A DNA stretch of 64,000 nt from UBA4416 sp963422675 (GCA_963422675.2 CAXVYS010000025.1:150569-214568); one strand, 5' to 3'; shown: positions 1 through 9,739, counted from the first letter of the stretch. The notes: generated by a model from the letters alone, not told the origin. Translations and numbers: made by a program.

Positions 1-2175
1 GAAATAAGGATCGTATTGATTATTATAGGCTATTGCTCCGTAACGCACTTCGCTTTGTGTTGCAATGGAAGTTGCCAGATCAATCGGTACATAACGTTTT
101 CCACCTGCGTAGGTTATTTTAACATCCAAGGCCAAAATATGTTTTTCTTTAATTTTAAATTCTTTACCTGCCAGGGCATTAAATACATAATTCCCATTAA
201 AGGCTGTGTTACGGTAAACCTGATCGCTCCCGCGGTATTTACTTTCAAACAAAGAGGCTGTTACTAAAAAATAATAGCCTTTGCTGTAAAATTTTTCAAG
301 CGTTAACTCTATCCCATAGTTATCTCCCGTTCCTTTACTTACAAGGCTATCCACATTAGGACTATTAAAATCGGCTCCTAAATTTACAGTACTGAAATAA
401 TTGGGATAAGCCTTTACAGGAATATGATATAGATACTGGTAGTATACTTCCGTTTTGATACGTACACTATTAAATAAATTCACGTCATAAGCCACAACGG
501 CATGAGCCGCTCTGGTGAAATCGAGGTTACGATTGGTTTCCTTAACGGTACCATTTCCTAAATTAGCCGTGGCAAAGTAAATGTATAATGGCTGTACCTG
601 GCTGTGCAGACCGGCTCCAAAACTCAGCGATTGTTTTTTACTGAATTCATATTTTAATCCTAAACGTGGTTCGGGGGCGCTTGCTCCGTTCAATACTAAA
701 TACTGGTAAGTGAACCCGGTATTTAACGATAATTTTTCACTGAACGAATGCTTCCATTGGGCAAATGCACGGCCTAATAACGTTTTCCCGGTATAATTAC
801 GAAGGGTTACAAAGCCATTTCCATAAGTATCCACACTATCTACAAAAGAGGTATTATACAGATCCAGGTAAAAACCGGCATTAACAAAATTGCGCGAATT
901 GAATTTCTTATTATAAGTTGTGTTGGCTGAATATTTTATGGTGTAAGAGGTATTTCTGTATTCAGGGCGGATCGTCATGGGATGCATACTCGTATCTACT
1001 CGATCAGCTGTAATTAAATTATACTGACCTGAAATACCGATGTTTGTTTTAATGTAAGAACTGGAATTTAATAAATAGGTATGTGACACCCCACCCGCTC
1101 CTACATTTGATTTAAAGGATGTATTTCTTCCACTATAACCATATAAATTATTTCCTTTAGACTGATCCGTTTGTTTAAGATCCACAAAACTTAAACCACC
1201 AATACCCCATATAGAAAACTTACCTGCTTTTTTTGTGGGAAGATCTACTTTAAAAGTCAGATCCTGGTATTGCGGAACAGCGCTCCCTGTACCAAAATCA
1301 AGGCCTATGTATTTAAACACTGCTAATGTAGAATAACGGTAATTAACCATAAAAGATCCGTTTTTTTTCTTTTTACTGAAAGGTCCCTCTGCCCCTAATT
1401 CAAACCCATTAAAGCCAACCATTCCCAGGAACTCATATTTTTCGTTGTTACCCGAACGCATTTTCAAATCAAATACACCGGCCGTCGCATTCCCATAATC
1501 TGCCGGAAACGCCCCGCTTAAAAAATCAGAATTATCTAAGGTGTTATTATTTAAAATACTGATGGGTCCACCCGAAGATCCCAGGTTACCAAAGTGATTG
1601 GGGTTTGGAATATCCAGACCGTTTAAGCGCCACAAAATACCTAAAGGAGAATTCCCCCTGATGATGATATCATTACGACTGTCGTTTGAGCCACTTACAC
1701 CGGCATAGTTTGCCGCCATCCTTGCCGGATCACCCCTGCTACCGGCATAACGGTTTGCTTCCTCAGTACTAAATACCCGTGAGCTAACCGTAGCCATTTT
1801 GTTATTCGTTTTTGTTTTATCAACTTCAGAAGTTACTACAATTTCCTGCCCTTGTACGGCACTTTCTTCCATCTCAATCGTTAAAACGTTTTCTTTACCA
1901 CTGTTTAAAGTAACTGTTTGAGATTTTTCTTTATAAAAAATCAGGGAAATCCTTAATTGTTTTCTGCCAAGAACAATATGCTCTAATCTGAATTTACCAT
2001 TCTCATCTGTAGTAGTAGCAATGATAGGATTTGAACCGATGATGCTGATAACAGCTCCCGGTAAAGGGCTTTGGGTTTGTTTATCCAATACCGTTCCGCG
2101 AATAGTTTGGGTAAGTTCCTGGGCGCATAAAACATTTACAAGATAAATAAAAAGACACAAGTATATTTTTCGCAT
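1..2175 (-). CDS. TonB-dependent outer-membrane receptor, C-terminus beyond window
   Basis: Translating the minus strand from an ATG at 2175 gives 725 uninterrupted codons running off the left edge, so the C-terminal end of the barrel is missing. Residues 1-19 form a signal peptide ending in LCAQ. Residues about 22-100 match a carboxypeptidase-regulatory-like beta-sandwich (RGTVLDKQTQSPLPGA and later DENGKFRLE). Residues about 125-245 are a plug domain (DIIIRGNSPLGILWRLNG, then SGAFPADYGNATAGVFDLK). The remainder is rich in alternating aromatic/polar beta strands. Such receptors import siderophores, cofactors or oligomers using TonB energy. No SusD-like partner lies downstream of its start in this window, so the substrate cannot be guessed. 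The start is chosen because it gives a proper signal peptide. The next gene to the right is read in the same direction but is separated by about 40 nt. Confidence 0.9.
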   Translation of the reverse strand, partial: MRKIYLCLFIYLVNVLCAQELTQTIRGTVLDKQTQSPLPGAVISIIGSNPIIATTTDENGKFRLEHIVLGRKQLRISLIFYKEKSQTVTLNSGKENVLTIEMEESAVQGQEIVVTSEVDKTKTNNKMATVSSRVFSTEEANRYAGSRGDPARMAANYAGVSGSNDSRNDIIIRGNSPLGILWRLNGLDIPNPNHFGNLGSSGGPISILNNNTLDNSDFLSGAFPADYGNATAGVFDLKMRSGNNEKYEFLGMVGFNGFELGAEGPFSKKKKNGSFMVNYRYSTLAVFKYIGLDFGTGSAVPQYQDLTFKVDLPTKKAGKFSIWGIGGLSFVDLKQTDQSKGNNLYGYSGRNTSFKSNVGAGGVSHTYLLNSSSYIKTNIGISGQYNLITADRVDTSMHPMTIRPEYRNTSYTIKYSANTTYNKKFNSRNFVNAGFYLDLYNTSFVDSVDTYGNGFVTLRNYTGKTLLGRAFAQWKHSFSEKLSLNTGFTYQYLVLNGASAPEPRLGLKYEFSKKQSLSFGAGLHSQVQPLYIYFATANLGNGTVKETNRNLDFTRAAHAVVAYDVNLFNSVRIKTEVYYQYLYHIPVKAYPNYFSTVNLGADFNSPNVDSLVSKGTGDNYGIELTLEKFYSKGYYFLVTASLFESKYRGSDQVYRNTAFNGNYVFNALAGKEFKIKEKHILALDVKITYAGGKRYVPIDLATSIATQSEVRYGAIAYNNQYDPYF

Positions 2176-2217
2176 GCTATTCAAAATATATTTAAACTGC
2201 TTCTTTTTTATTAAATT

Positions 2218-2901
2218 CTATGGTGTACTTGATGAAACGGGTAAAATTTTCCCGTTATAATACTGATGTCCCTTTATCGCAAAATCATAAATATATTCTG
2301 CCATTTGTAAAGGAGATAAAGGTGCCTTGTAACCCGGGAAGGCTTCGGCCAACATTTCGGTTTGCACCGCGCCGATAGCCAGGCAATTCACCGAAATATT
2401 TTTTTCTTTTAATTCTTCTGCCAGACATTCCGTTAACCCGGCAATGGCCGCTTTGGAAGAGCTATAGGCTGATAGTCCCGGAAACTTAGCGCTTCCCTGA
2501 AATCCACCCATACTACTGATCGTAATCACATGAGATCGCTTTTCCTTCCCTAACACACCGATTAGTTGCTGCGTTAAATAAAAAGGAGCAAATACATTTA
2601 CTTTGTAAACTCTTTCAAGTTCCGCGTAAGCAATAGTTTCAAAAGGTTTATTCACAAGGCTTCCCGCATTATGCACCACCACATCCACCTGTTTTACTTT
2701 CTGTTTAATCACATCAAGTGCTTCGTTCATACTTTCCACAGAACTCAAATCTGTAGAATAAATATGTAGATTGGCATTTGCCAGAGGCTTTAAAGGTTCT
2801 ATATTCCTGGTTAAACAAAATACAGTGGCATTATTCTTTAAAAATTGCTGTATTAATTCAAACCCAATTCCTCTGCTGGCACCTGTGATAATAACATTCA
2901 T
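2218..2901 (-). CDS. Short-chain dehydrogenase/reductase
   Basis: This is a 227-residue classical SDR. The Rossmann motif TGASRGIG is at residues 6-13, NAG near residue 98 stabilises the sheet, and the catalytic Ser and YSSSK (Tyr-x3-Lys) lie near residues 128-150. The protein should therefore be a soluble NAD(P)H-dependent oxidoreductase. It starts 6 nt after the mqnC stop on the same strand, so the two are probably co-transcribed. That does not prove a role in menaquinone synthesis, because no SDR step is known in the futalosine route. The family is too broad to assign a substrate. A sepiapterin-reductase-like role is conceivable given the pterin genes at 9.8-10.9 kb, but nothing specific supports it. 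Confidence 0.85.
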   Translation of the reverse strand: MNVIITGASRGIGFELIQQFLKNNATVFCLTRNIEPLKPLANANLHIYSTDLSSVESMNEALDVIKQKVKQVDVVVHNAGSLVNKPFETIAYAELERVYKVNVFAPFYLTQQLIGVLGKEKRSHVITISSMGGFQGSAKFPGLSAYSSSKAAIAGLTECLAEELKEKNISVNCLAIGAVQTEMLAEAFPGYKAPLSPLQMAEYIYDFAIKGHQYYNGKILPVSSSTP

Positions 2902-2907
2902 AAACGC

Positions 2908-4041
2908 TTAATAATTTACAACCTGTTCAACAATTTCTTTTGGTAACTCACGCTCTCCGTATTGCTGGTTTCTCAACTGAGGCTCAAAACCTGCTTCCCT
3001 TATCGCATCCTGTATGGTTTTATAAGTAAAACGGTGAGGAGCTCCTGCAGCACTTACAACATTTTCTTCGATCATAATACTTCCAAAATCATTGGCACCA
3101 CCATGTAAACAAATTTCAGCAGTCTGTTTTCCTACAGTTAACCAGGAAGCCTGTATGTTTTCAATATTTGGCAACATGATACGGCTTAATGCCAACATAC
3201 GAATGTATTCATCGGAGCTGACATTATTTGAAACACCTTTAATGCGTTTTAATAATGTTCCATCATCCTGGAAAGGCCATGGAATAAAGGCTAAAAAGCC
3301 TTTTGCATCAGCAGGTTTTTCTGACTGCACTTCACGCAGCCATACCAAATGCTCAAACCGTTCGTAAATGGTTTCTACATGACCAAACATCATCGTTGCC
3401 GATGTAGTAATATTTAATTGATGACAGGCACGCATAACGTCCAGCCACTCTCTTCCCGTACATTTCCCTTTTGAAATTAAACGACGTACACGGTCATTTA
3501 AAATTTCCGCGCCTGCTCCGGGCAAACTATCTAAACCTGCATCTATCAAAGCTTTCAGGACTTCGGTATGTGTCGATTTTTCTAATTTTGTAATATGCGC
3601 GATTTCCGGTGGCCCGAGTGAATGTAATTTAATAGAAGGAAATAACGATTTTAATTCTTTAAATAAATTGACATAAAAGCTTAAGCCAAGGTCAGGATGG
3701 TGCCCTCCCTGTAAGAGTAACTGATCTCCGCCATACTTAATGGTTTCTTCAATCTTACGTTTATAGGTTTCTATATCTGTAATGTAAGCTTCTTTGTGTC
3801 CCGGAATACGGTAGAAATTACAAAACTTACAATTGGCAATACACACATTGGTGGTATTCAAATTTCTATCAATTTGCCAGGTAACTTTTTTAGAGTTATG
3901 TTTTTTTATATTTCTGATATTATTTGCAACAAACATCAACTCAGCAGTTGAAGCGTGCTCATATAAAAATACACCTTCCTCAATAGATAAAAATTCGAGG
4001 TTATCAGCGCGTTTTAAAAGTGATTGAACATCCATGGTCAT
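2908..4041 (-). CDS. mqnC: Cyclic dehypoxanthinyl futalosine synthase (radical SAM)
   Basis: MqnC converts dehypoxanthine futalosine to the cyclic intermediate of the futalosine menaquinone pathway, using a 4Fe-4S cluster and S-adenosylmethionine. The 377-residue protein has the radical-SAM motif CIANCKFC (C-x3-C-x2-C) near residue 70. It also has family blocks typical of MqnC rather than MqnE: LLLQGGHHPDL, GLDSLPGAGAEIL, and ATMMFGHVET followed by FIPWPFQ. MqnB and MqnD of the same pathway are at 9.1-9.7 and 8.2-9.0 kb, which corroborates the call. Two in-frame ATGs (4041 and 4035) are possible and the longer is given. It is followed after 6 nt by an SDR gene. Confidence 0.93.
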   Translation of the reverse strand: MTMDVQSLLKRADNLEFLSIEEGVFLYEHASTAELMFVANNIRNIKKHNSKKVTWQIDRNLNTTNVCIANCKFCNFYRIPGHKEAYITDIETYKRKIEETIKYGGDQLLLQGGHHPDLGLSFYVNLFKELKSLFPSIKLHSLGPPEIAHITKLEKSTHTEVLKALIDAGLDSLPGAGAEILNDRVRRLISKGKCTGREWLDVMRACHQLNITTSATMMFGHVETIYERFEHLVWLREVQSEKPADAKGFLAFIPWPFQDDGTLLKRIKGVSNNVSSDEYIRMLALSRIMLPNIENIQASWLTVGKQTAEICLHGGANDFGSIMIEENVVSAAGAPHRFTYKTIQDAIREAGFEPQLRNQQYGERELPKEIVEQVVNY

Positions 4042-4116
4042 GAAATTAAACTATGCAAAAGTACGGTTTAATTACATAACAGCCTGTGCTTTTTTATGTT
4101 TAAAAAAACAGTGTAT

Positions 4117-5277
4117 TTATGCCAGTTTCTGATAGGTTTGCCACCAACGATCAGGGATTTCGTTGTTTACGGCAAGCTCGTAATCCTTGTAGGAGCAAGG
4201 TAATAAGGTATGTCTTTCAAATTTTAAGCCTTTGGTTGGAGGATAAGGAATTTCCATCCACCAACGGTCGCTTTTTTTACTTTTAAAGAAATTGATCTCG
4301 TATTTTTCTTCCTGCAGTACCACGTGAAATTTCACATAATCGGTACTCGTACGCGAAGGAAAATCCTGTTTGCGATTGTAAAAACCATCCATAAAACACC
4401 ACACCATCTGTGCAGCAAGATTGGCTGTTTTTCCGTTGGTATCAAACTCCGGGTTGATCTCGTAAATCCCTAAAGAAGATAATTTATCATTCATCCCCGC
4501 GTAACGCATCATCTGGCAAGCTTCTTCCGAATAAAACCCATTTGGTGAGGCATTGGGGTTTGCCGGTGCATCACTGTGCTTAATCGCTGTCATATCAAAA
4601 CTCAGTAAATCGGCATGCCTGATAATTGGTTCCGACTCTTCAATGGCATCACGCACCTGGCCTAAACGATAGGTATCAAAATACAGGCGGTTCATCATCC
4701 CTAACGACGACTGATCTACCAGGTAGGTCTGGTAACCGATGTTACTGTAATTAAATAAATAATTTGGCTGATGTAAAATAATATTTCCAAGATAACCCGT
4801 ATTCGTAATCTCTTCCTCAGGGTTCCCCAAATCAAACACAGAATCCACTGCTACAATATTGATGGTTTGTTCCAGTTTCTCATAACCTAAAAATTGCGCA
4901 TAGGTTAAATCCTGGCTTCCGCCTAAAATAATGGGAATGATATTATTTCTGATCAGGAATTCAACCGTTGATTTCAATGCAAAGTATGTGTCCTCCACAT
5001 CGTGACCGGGCTGTATGTTTCCCAAATCAACTAAGCTTGGTCTGAAACTCCCCGGGTATAATTTGTAGAGGTATTCTCTAACGGCATCCGGAGCTCTGTC
5101 ACAGCCCATATTATTATAAGCTCTTCTGTCTTCACATACTCCAATAATAGCCATATCCACCTCTTTTAATTCCGGAAAATCGCTTTCGGAATTATAGGCT
5201 GAAATAAAATGTCCCAATTGATTTTCTTTATAATCAGTAATGGTTATTGGTTTAAAGAAATGCTGAATATCGCTCAT
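4117..5277 (-). CDS. Arginase/formiminoglutamase-fold protein with degenerate metal site
   Basis: The 386-residue protein follows the ureohydrolase fold order (NMGCDRAPDAVREYLY, then IIPIILGGSQDLTY, then a DSVFD segment, then LSFDMTAIKHSDAP). Active ureohydrolases bind two Mn ions through GGxH, DxHxD and SxDxDxxDP. Here GGxH reads GGSQ, DAHxD reads DSVFD (His lost) and SFDxD reads SFDMT (second Asp lost). At least three ligands are therefore absent, and ordinary arginase, agmatinase or formiminoglutamase activity is unlikely. The C-terminal about 60 residues (rich in W and Y, SDRWWMEIPYPP) extend beyond a normal family member. It sits 75 nt upstream of mqnC on the same strand. Its function is unknown; database names such as formimidoylglutamase would probably mislead. 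Confidence 0.8.
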   Translation of the reverse strand: MSDIQHFFKPITITDYKENQLGHFISAYNSESDFPELKEVDMAIIGVCEDRRAYNNMGCDRAPDAVREYLYKLYPGSFRPSLVDLGNIQPGHDVEDTYFALKSTVEFLIRNNIIPIILGGSQDLTYAQFLGYEKLEQTINIVAVDSVFDLGNPEEEITNTGYLGNIILHQPNYLFNYSNIGYQTYLVDQSSLGMMNRLYFDTYRLGQVRDAIEESEPIIRHADLLSFDMTAIKHSDAPANPNASPNGFYSEEACQMMRYAGMNDKLSSLGIYEINPEFDTNGKTANLAAQMVWCFMDGFYNRKQDFPSRTSTDYVKFHVVLQEEKYEINFFKSKKSDRWWMEIPYPPTKGLKFERHTLLPCSYKDYELAVNNEIPDRWWQTYQKLA

Positions 5278-5524
5278 AAAATAATCTTGTATTTGTAACT
5301 GATTAAATTTATTTATAATGTATAGAAGTGTTTATGAATTCACTCAAACTTATGAACGTTTTCAGGTTAGTAGAAATAGAAAAAATGGCATTAATTCCTT
5401 CGTTTTCATGAAATTAATTCAGGTTTTTTGAAAGAAAAGTGCCATAACTGCAGATAAAATGCCGTGGTTCGGCGTTTGATGTTTAGGGTACGGATTGCAA
5501 TCTATAAAAACTAAAACTAAAAAA

Positions 5525-6031
5525 ATGTTTAACCGCTCTTACATGAGCACAAAAAACTTAACTCATATGTATTCTATTATAAAAAATAACAACGACAGAA
5601 ACCGAGTGTTATACAATGAATTTCCATCATTTTTTGATGATGTATTCACAAAAGAATTTTTCAATAAATCAGCCAAACGAAATGGCTTTAATACTTTACC
5701 ATCCGTAAATATTAAGGAAACAGAAAAGGCCTTTGAGCTGGATCTCGCTGCACCCGGGCTGGACAAGAAACATTTCAAAATTGAACTGGTAGAAGATAAA
5801 ATAACCATTTCTGCTCACCAGGAAATGACTACTGAAGAAAAAAATGAGACTGAATCTTTTTCAAGGAAAGAATTTAACTACCATTCCTTTAGCAGATCCT
5901 TTGTATTACCCGAAAAACTGGTAGATAAAGAATTAATAAATGCGTCTTATGAAAACGGGATTTTAAAAGTCATTATCCCTAAAAAAGAGAAAGCCGTAGT
6001 GAATCAAAACAGGGAAGTTCAAATTTCTTAA
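5525..6031 (+). CDS. Small heat-shock protein, Hsp20 family
   Basis: This is an ATP-independent holdase chaperone of the alpha-crystallin type, acting in the cytoplasm. The alpha-crystallin domain starts around PSVNIKETEKAFELDLAAPG and ends with the conserved ENGILKVIIPKK, followed by a short tail ending in VQIS. The upstream frame is open to a TTG at 5495, but an ATG at 5525 preceded by an A-rich tract is a better start (168 aa). ATGs at 5543 and 5567 are alternatives, and the family often begins close to the last of these. A strong hairpin terminator follows 6 nt after the stop. Confidence 0.9.
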   Translation: MFNRSYMSTKNLTHMYSIIKNNNDRNRVLYNEFPSFFDDVFTKEFFNKSAKRNGFNTLPSVNIKETEKAFELDLAAPGLDKKHFKIELVEDKITISAHQEMTTEEKNETESFSRKEFNYHSFSRSFVLPEKLVDKELINASYENGILKVIIPKKEKAVVNQNREVQIS

Positions 6032-6037
6032 CAAAAC

Positions 6038-6067
6038 AAAAGAGGCGGTATCGATACCGCCTCTTTT
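6038..6067. terminator. Bidirectional intrinsic terminator
   Basis: A perfect 15+15 nt palindrome (AAAAGAGGCGGTATC and its complement) starts with an A run and ends with a T run. It lies between the converging hsp20 (plus) and M13 peptidase (minus) genes, so it can end transcription from both sides. Confidence 0.9.
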
Positions 6068-6091
6068 ACCTCTTTATATTTTCTCTATCTG

Positions 6092-8107
6092 TTACCAGAT
6101 ATTTACACGTTTATCAGCAGGTCTGTACATTCCATCACCTTGCTTAACATCAAAAGCATCATAAAACTCCTGCATATTACTCAATGGGCCAACCGCTCTG
6201 AAGTTACCCGGAGAGTGTGGATTGGTAGCAATCATTTGTTTTAAATACTCATCACGCATCAACACTTTCCATCCCTGAGCCCAGGCAAGGAAAAAACGTT
6301 GTTCGCCGGTATAACCAGCTATTACAGCTGATTTCTGTCCATTCAACGATTTTTTATATGCATAATACGACATGGTTAAACCACCTAAATCGGCAATGTT
6401 TTCTCCCTGTGTTAATTCACCTCTTACATGTAACGAATCAATCGCATTGTAGGCATTAAATTGTTCAATGATCAATTTCGTTTTATCTGTAAAATTTTTA
6501 TAGTCTGTTTCTGTCCACCACATTTTTAAATTTCCATCCGCATCAAACTGAGAACCCTGATCATCAAAGCCATGTGTTAACTCGTGACCAATAATAGAAC
6601 CCATCACACCATAATTGTAAGCATCATCTGCTTTAGGATCAAAGAAAGGTACCTGCATAATTCCGGCAGGAAAAGCAATTTCATTTGATGTTGGGTTATA
6701 ATACGCATTTACAGTTGGTGGTGTCATACCCCACTCCATTCTGTCTACCGGCTTACCAATTTTAGCTAACATACGCGCATATTGGAATTTATTTCCGTTA
6801 GCCATATTTTTCCAATACGATTCTTTTGTAATAGTAAGTGCCGTGTAATCGATCCAGGTATCAGGGAACCCAATTTTACGAATGGTTTTATCTAATTTTA
6901 AATGAGCTTGTTTCTTGGTATCACCGCTCATCCATTCCCTTGTATCTATACGTTCTCTGTAAGAAGCGATCAGGTTATCGATCATCGTATTTACCCGTTT
7001 TTTAGAATCCCCGTTAAAATATTTATCTACATATAATTTACCTAACGCTTCTCCTAAAACATTGTCAGTTGTTCCCTGTACACGTTTGTAGCGGGGTTTC
7101 ATCTCTCTTTTTCCGGAAAGAATAGTTCCGTTAAATTTAAAATTCTCATTCACAAATTTAGAAGACAAATAGGGTGCTGCTTCAGAAATCAAATTCCATT
7201 TTAAAAACACTTTCCAGTCGGCAATAGAAATTGAATTAATTAAGGAGTTTAATCCTTCATAAAATTTAGGCTGGTTAATAATAATGTTTTCAGGAGCTTT
7301 AATCCCAATAGCGGCAAAATAGGTATTCCAGTTAATGTTTGGGGTCATTTTGAACCAATCTGCCTGGTTGTAAGGATTGTATTGTTTTTGAGGATCTCTC
7401 TGTTCAACCGCGTTCTGACAATTTTTTGCTAATTGTGTTTCGATGCTTAATACAATTTTAGAATTGGTTTCCGCCAAGGCAGGAGTATTTCCAAGGCATT
7501 CAAACATTCTTTTAATATGTGCCTGGTATTCCTTTTTAACGGATTCATGTTTAGGATCAAAATAAAAATCTTTATCCGGTAAGCCTAAACCTGTTTGTCC
7601 TAAATAACAGGCATTTTCGTTACTGTTTTTGAAATCAGAATACACATAAAAACCAATCATACCGTCAACCCCTTTTTTATTAAGCGCAGCCGTTGTTTTA
7701 AGTAAATCGTCTTTGGTTTTAATTAATTCAATAGATGCCAGATCAGCACTAACAGGTGTAGCACCTTCTTTTTCTGCTTTCGAGGAATCTATTCCTGTTA
7801 AATAAAAATCCCTGATTTTTTGAGCATTACTTCCCTCAATTGCTTTTGTATCGGCAGAAACACCTGCTAACAACACTTTTAAATTAATGGAATTAGCTTC
7901 AAAGATTTCGTTAAAGCTTCCCCAACTGGCATCACTTGCCGGAATTTGTTGTTTTTTCAACCATTTTCCGTTGGCGTATTTATATATATCATTACGCGGG
8001 CTTACCGAAGAATCGATATACGTTAAATTAATGCCCGGTGATAAGGTTTGCGAAAAAGCATTAGCTCCAATAAAAAATGAAGATGCGATGAATAGTATTT
8101 TTTGCAT
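6092..8107 (-). CDS. M13-family zinc metallopeptidase (PepO/neprilysin-like), secreted
   Basis: The 671-residue protein begins with a signal peptide (cleavage likely after GANAFSQ) and then has the two-lobed neprilysin layout. The zinc site GHELTHGFDDQG (HExxH near residue 505) and the third-ligand motif GENIADLGG are both intact. The substrate-binding motif NAYYNP and the C-terminal MYRPADKRVNIW ending are also typical of the family. M13 enzymes cleave oligopeptides N-terminal to hydrophobic residues. The signal peptide, with no lipobox, places it in the periplasm or outside the cell. It stands alone on the minus strand between the hsp20 terminator and mqnD. Confidence 0.93.
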   Translation of the reverse strand: MQKILFIASSFFIGANAFSQTLSPGINLTYIDSSVSPRNDIYKYANGKWLKKQQIPASDASWGSFNEIFEANSINLKVLLAGVSADTKAIEGSNAQKIRDFYLTGIDSSKAEKEGATPVSADLASIELIKTKDDLLKTTAALNKKGVDGMIGFYVYSDFKNSNENACYLGQTGLGLPDKDFYFDPKHESVKKEYQAHIKRMFECLGNTPALAETNSKIVLSIETQLAKNCQNAVEQRDPQKQYNPYNQADWFKMTPNINWNTYFAAIGIKAPENIIINQPKFYEGLNSLINSISIADWKVFLKWNLISEAAPYLSSKFVNENFKFNGTILSGKREMKPRYKRVQGTTDNVLGEALGKLYVDKYFNGDSKKRVNTMIDNLIASYRERIDTREWMSGDTKKQAHLKLDKTIRKIGFPDTWIDYTALTITKESYWKNMANGNKFQYARMLAKIGKPVDRMEWGMTPPTVNAYYNPTSNEIAFPAGIMQVPFFDPKADDAYNYGVMGSIIGHELTHGFDDQGSQFDADGNLKMWWTETDYKNFTDKTKLIIEQFNAYNAIDSLHVRGELTQGENIADLGGLTMSYYAYKKSLNGQKSAVIAGYTGEQRFFLAWAQGWKVLMRDEYLKQMIATNPHSPGNFRAVGPLSNMQEFYDAFDVKQGDGMYRPADKRVNIW

Positions 8108-8193
8108 AAAAAAAATTTTGATAAATATAAAGGGAATTTGGAGAGTTTAAAGCAAATTTAGGATGAAAAGCTCATTTTATGGATAGACGGACT

Positions 8194-9024
8194 TCAGACC
8201 ACGAAGATTTGAGGGGCCAGCCCATCAATTAAGTGATGTTCTTTAGCTTTATCAAATAATAATTGAACGGCCTTTTTACCCATAATTCCAAGATCGATAG
8301 AAAACTCGTTTACATATAAGGCGATATGTTTTTTCATCACTTCCTCATCCATTTCCTGTGCATGCTGTCTAACGTATCCCATGCAGCTTTCAGGATTAGC
8401 AAACGCAAATTCCACACTTTGCCTGATTAAAGTATCAACGGTTGCCTGAAGTTTATAATCTAATTCTTTTTTTACAACAATACCTCCTAAAGGAATTGGC
8501 GCATGAATTAAATTCTCCCAAAATTCTCCCAAATCAATTATTTTTTCCAGACCTTTTTCCCGGTAAGTAAACCGATTTTCATGAATGAGTAATCCTGCAT
8601 CCACTTTGTGAGATAATACGGCACCTTCAATATCACTAAACAATAATTCCTGTTTGTTAACCGCCTGGGGAAAAGCAAGAGATAATAAGAAATTAGCCGT
8701 TGTGTATTTTCCGGGGATAGCAATAACAGCCTGTTCAATAGCCGGAATGGTTCTTTTTGAATCTTTTACCAATAAGGGGCCACAATTAAACCCCAAAGCA
8801 CTTCCGCTGTTAAGTAATTCATACTGGTTGGTTAAATATAAAAAAGCATGGTAGCTTAATTTTGTAATATCCAGATCCTGTTTAAAAGCTCTGTTATTAA
8901 GGGCTTCCACATCTTCCATCACTACTGTAAAATCAATTCCTTTTGTGTCAATTTTTTTGTGAACAAGGGCATCAAAAATAAAACAATCGTTGGGGCAGGG
9001 AGAAAAACCGAGAGATAAGTTCAT
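8194..9024 (-). CDS. mqnD: 1,4-dihydroxy-6-naphthoate synthase
   Basis: MqnD splits cyclic dehypoxanthinyl futalosine to 1,4-dihydroxy-6-naphthoate, the fourth step of the futalosine menaquinone pathway. The 276-residue protein opens with the signature LSLGFSPCPNDCFIFDALVH and continues with the periplasmic-binding-protein-like fold of the family (KLSYHAFLYL, then GPLLV, then IPGKYTTANFLL, then LLIHENRFTY). Its length is normal. mqnB begins about 50 nt upstream on the same strand, so mqnB-mqnD probably form an operon separate from mqnC at 2.9-4.0 kb. Confidence 0.93.
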   Translation of the reverse strand: MNLSLGFSPCPNDCFIFDALVHKKIDTKGIDFTVVMEDVEALNNRAFKQDLDITKLSYHAFLYLTNQYELLNSGSALGFNCGPLLVKDSKRTIPAIEQAVIAIPGKYTTANFLLSLAFPQAVNKQELLFSDIEGAVLSHKVDAGLLIHENRFTYREKGLEKIIDLGEFWENLIHAPIPLGGIVVKKELDYKLQATVDTLIRQSVEFAFANPESCMGYVRQHAQEMDEEVMKKHIALYVNEFSIDLGIMGKKAVQLLFDKAKEHHLIDGLAPQIFVV

Positions 9025-9076
9025 GGTAACTATTTTGAAAGTTATAAAGTTAGAGGTATTTTTAGTAATGTCCTAT

Positions 9077-9739
9077 TCATTGCAAATCATGTATTAACTC
9101 TATTAAAAAATGGTTTAAATGATGAATGGCCAAAGGCATCTGCCATTTGCTTTTATCGCGTTTTTCAACATAATTGGAAACAGCGCGGATTTGTGTATAA
9201 TTTTCACCGGCTCGTTTGCAAGAGGCATAAAATGCCGCACCTTCCATGCTTTCAACAACCGGTGCGTATAATTGTTTCACCTTTTCAATAGAAACATCAT
9301 TTCCATGTACTGTATTTACCGTAATACCTTTTACTTTTTTAAGGGCGCTGATCGTGGGAAACTCATTGCTTAAATGATTCGAAAAAATATGTTCTCCCGG
9401 TAAATTCAAGGCATCGTATGTTAAAAAACCGTCTCCGTCTTCTGCACCTAACTCACTTAATACATCTGTAGTAATATGCACTAAATCTCCCAATACCATG
9501 GATTTGTCAAATGCACCGCAAACACCCACATTTAATACCAGATCGAACAAATTATTAGAAAATCTGCCCATCATATAAGCTGTTTGAACCATCCCTACTC
9601 CGGTAATCAAAACATCTATCCTCAATTGTTTCAGGTTTTTAAAGGAGGAGTTAAGGCCTGTTACAGGGTATTCTATTTCTAAAAAATCAAGCAGAGGCTT
9701 TACCTCAAATTGGGTGGCTGATACAATGAGAATGTTCAT
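9077..9739 (-). CDS. mqnB: Futalosine hydrolase
   Basis: MqnB is a nucleosidase that removes hypoxanthine from futalosine. The protein, 220 aa from the ATG at 9739, starts MNILIVSATQFEVKPLL and carries the nucleoside-phosphorylase-family segments VLITGVGMVQTAY, NVGVCGAFD and VESMEGAAFY, followed by an RAVSNYVE-type end. The reading frame stays open for 25 codons further upstream, but that extension would overlap the divergent pterin synthase start. The MNILIV start restores a normal N-terminus and leaves a 33-nt divergent gap. Confidence 0.9.
   Translation of the reverse strand: MNILIVSATQFEVKPLLDFLEIEYPVTGLNSSFKNLKQLRIDVLITGVGMVQTAYMMGRFSNNLFDLVLNVGVCGAFDKSMVLGDLVHITTDVLSELGAEDGDGFLTYDALNLPGEHIFSNHLSNEFPTISALKKVKGITVNTVHGNDVSIEKVKQLYAPVVESMEGAAFYASCKRAGENYTQIRAVSNYVEKRDKSKWQMPLAIHHLNHFLIELIHDLQ

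Noticed and set aside
5430..5460. Sigma-54 promoter (TGGCAC on the minus strand) upstream of the arginase-fold gene
   Set aside because: The -12 half reads TTTCA instead of TTGC, so the match is too weak.
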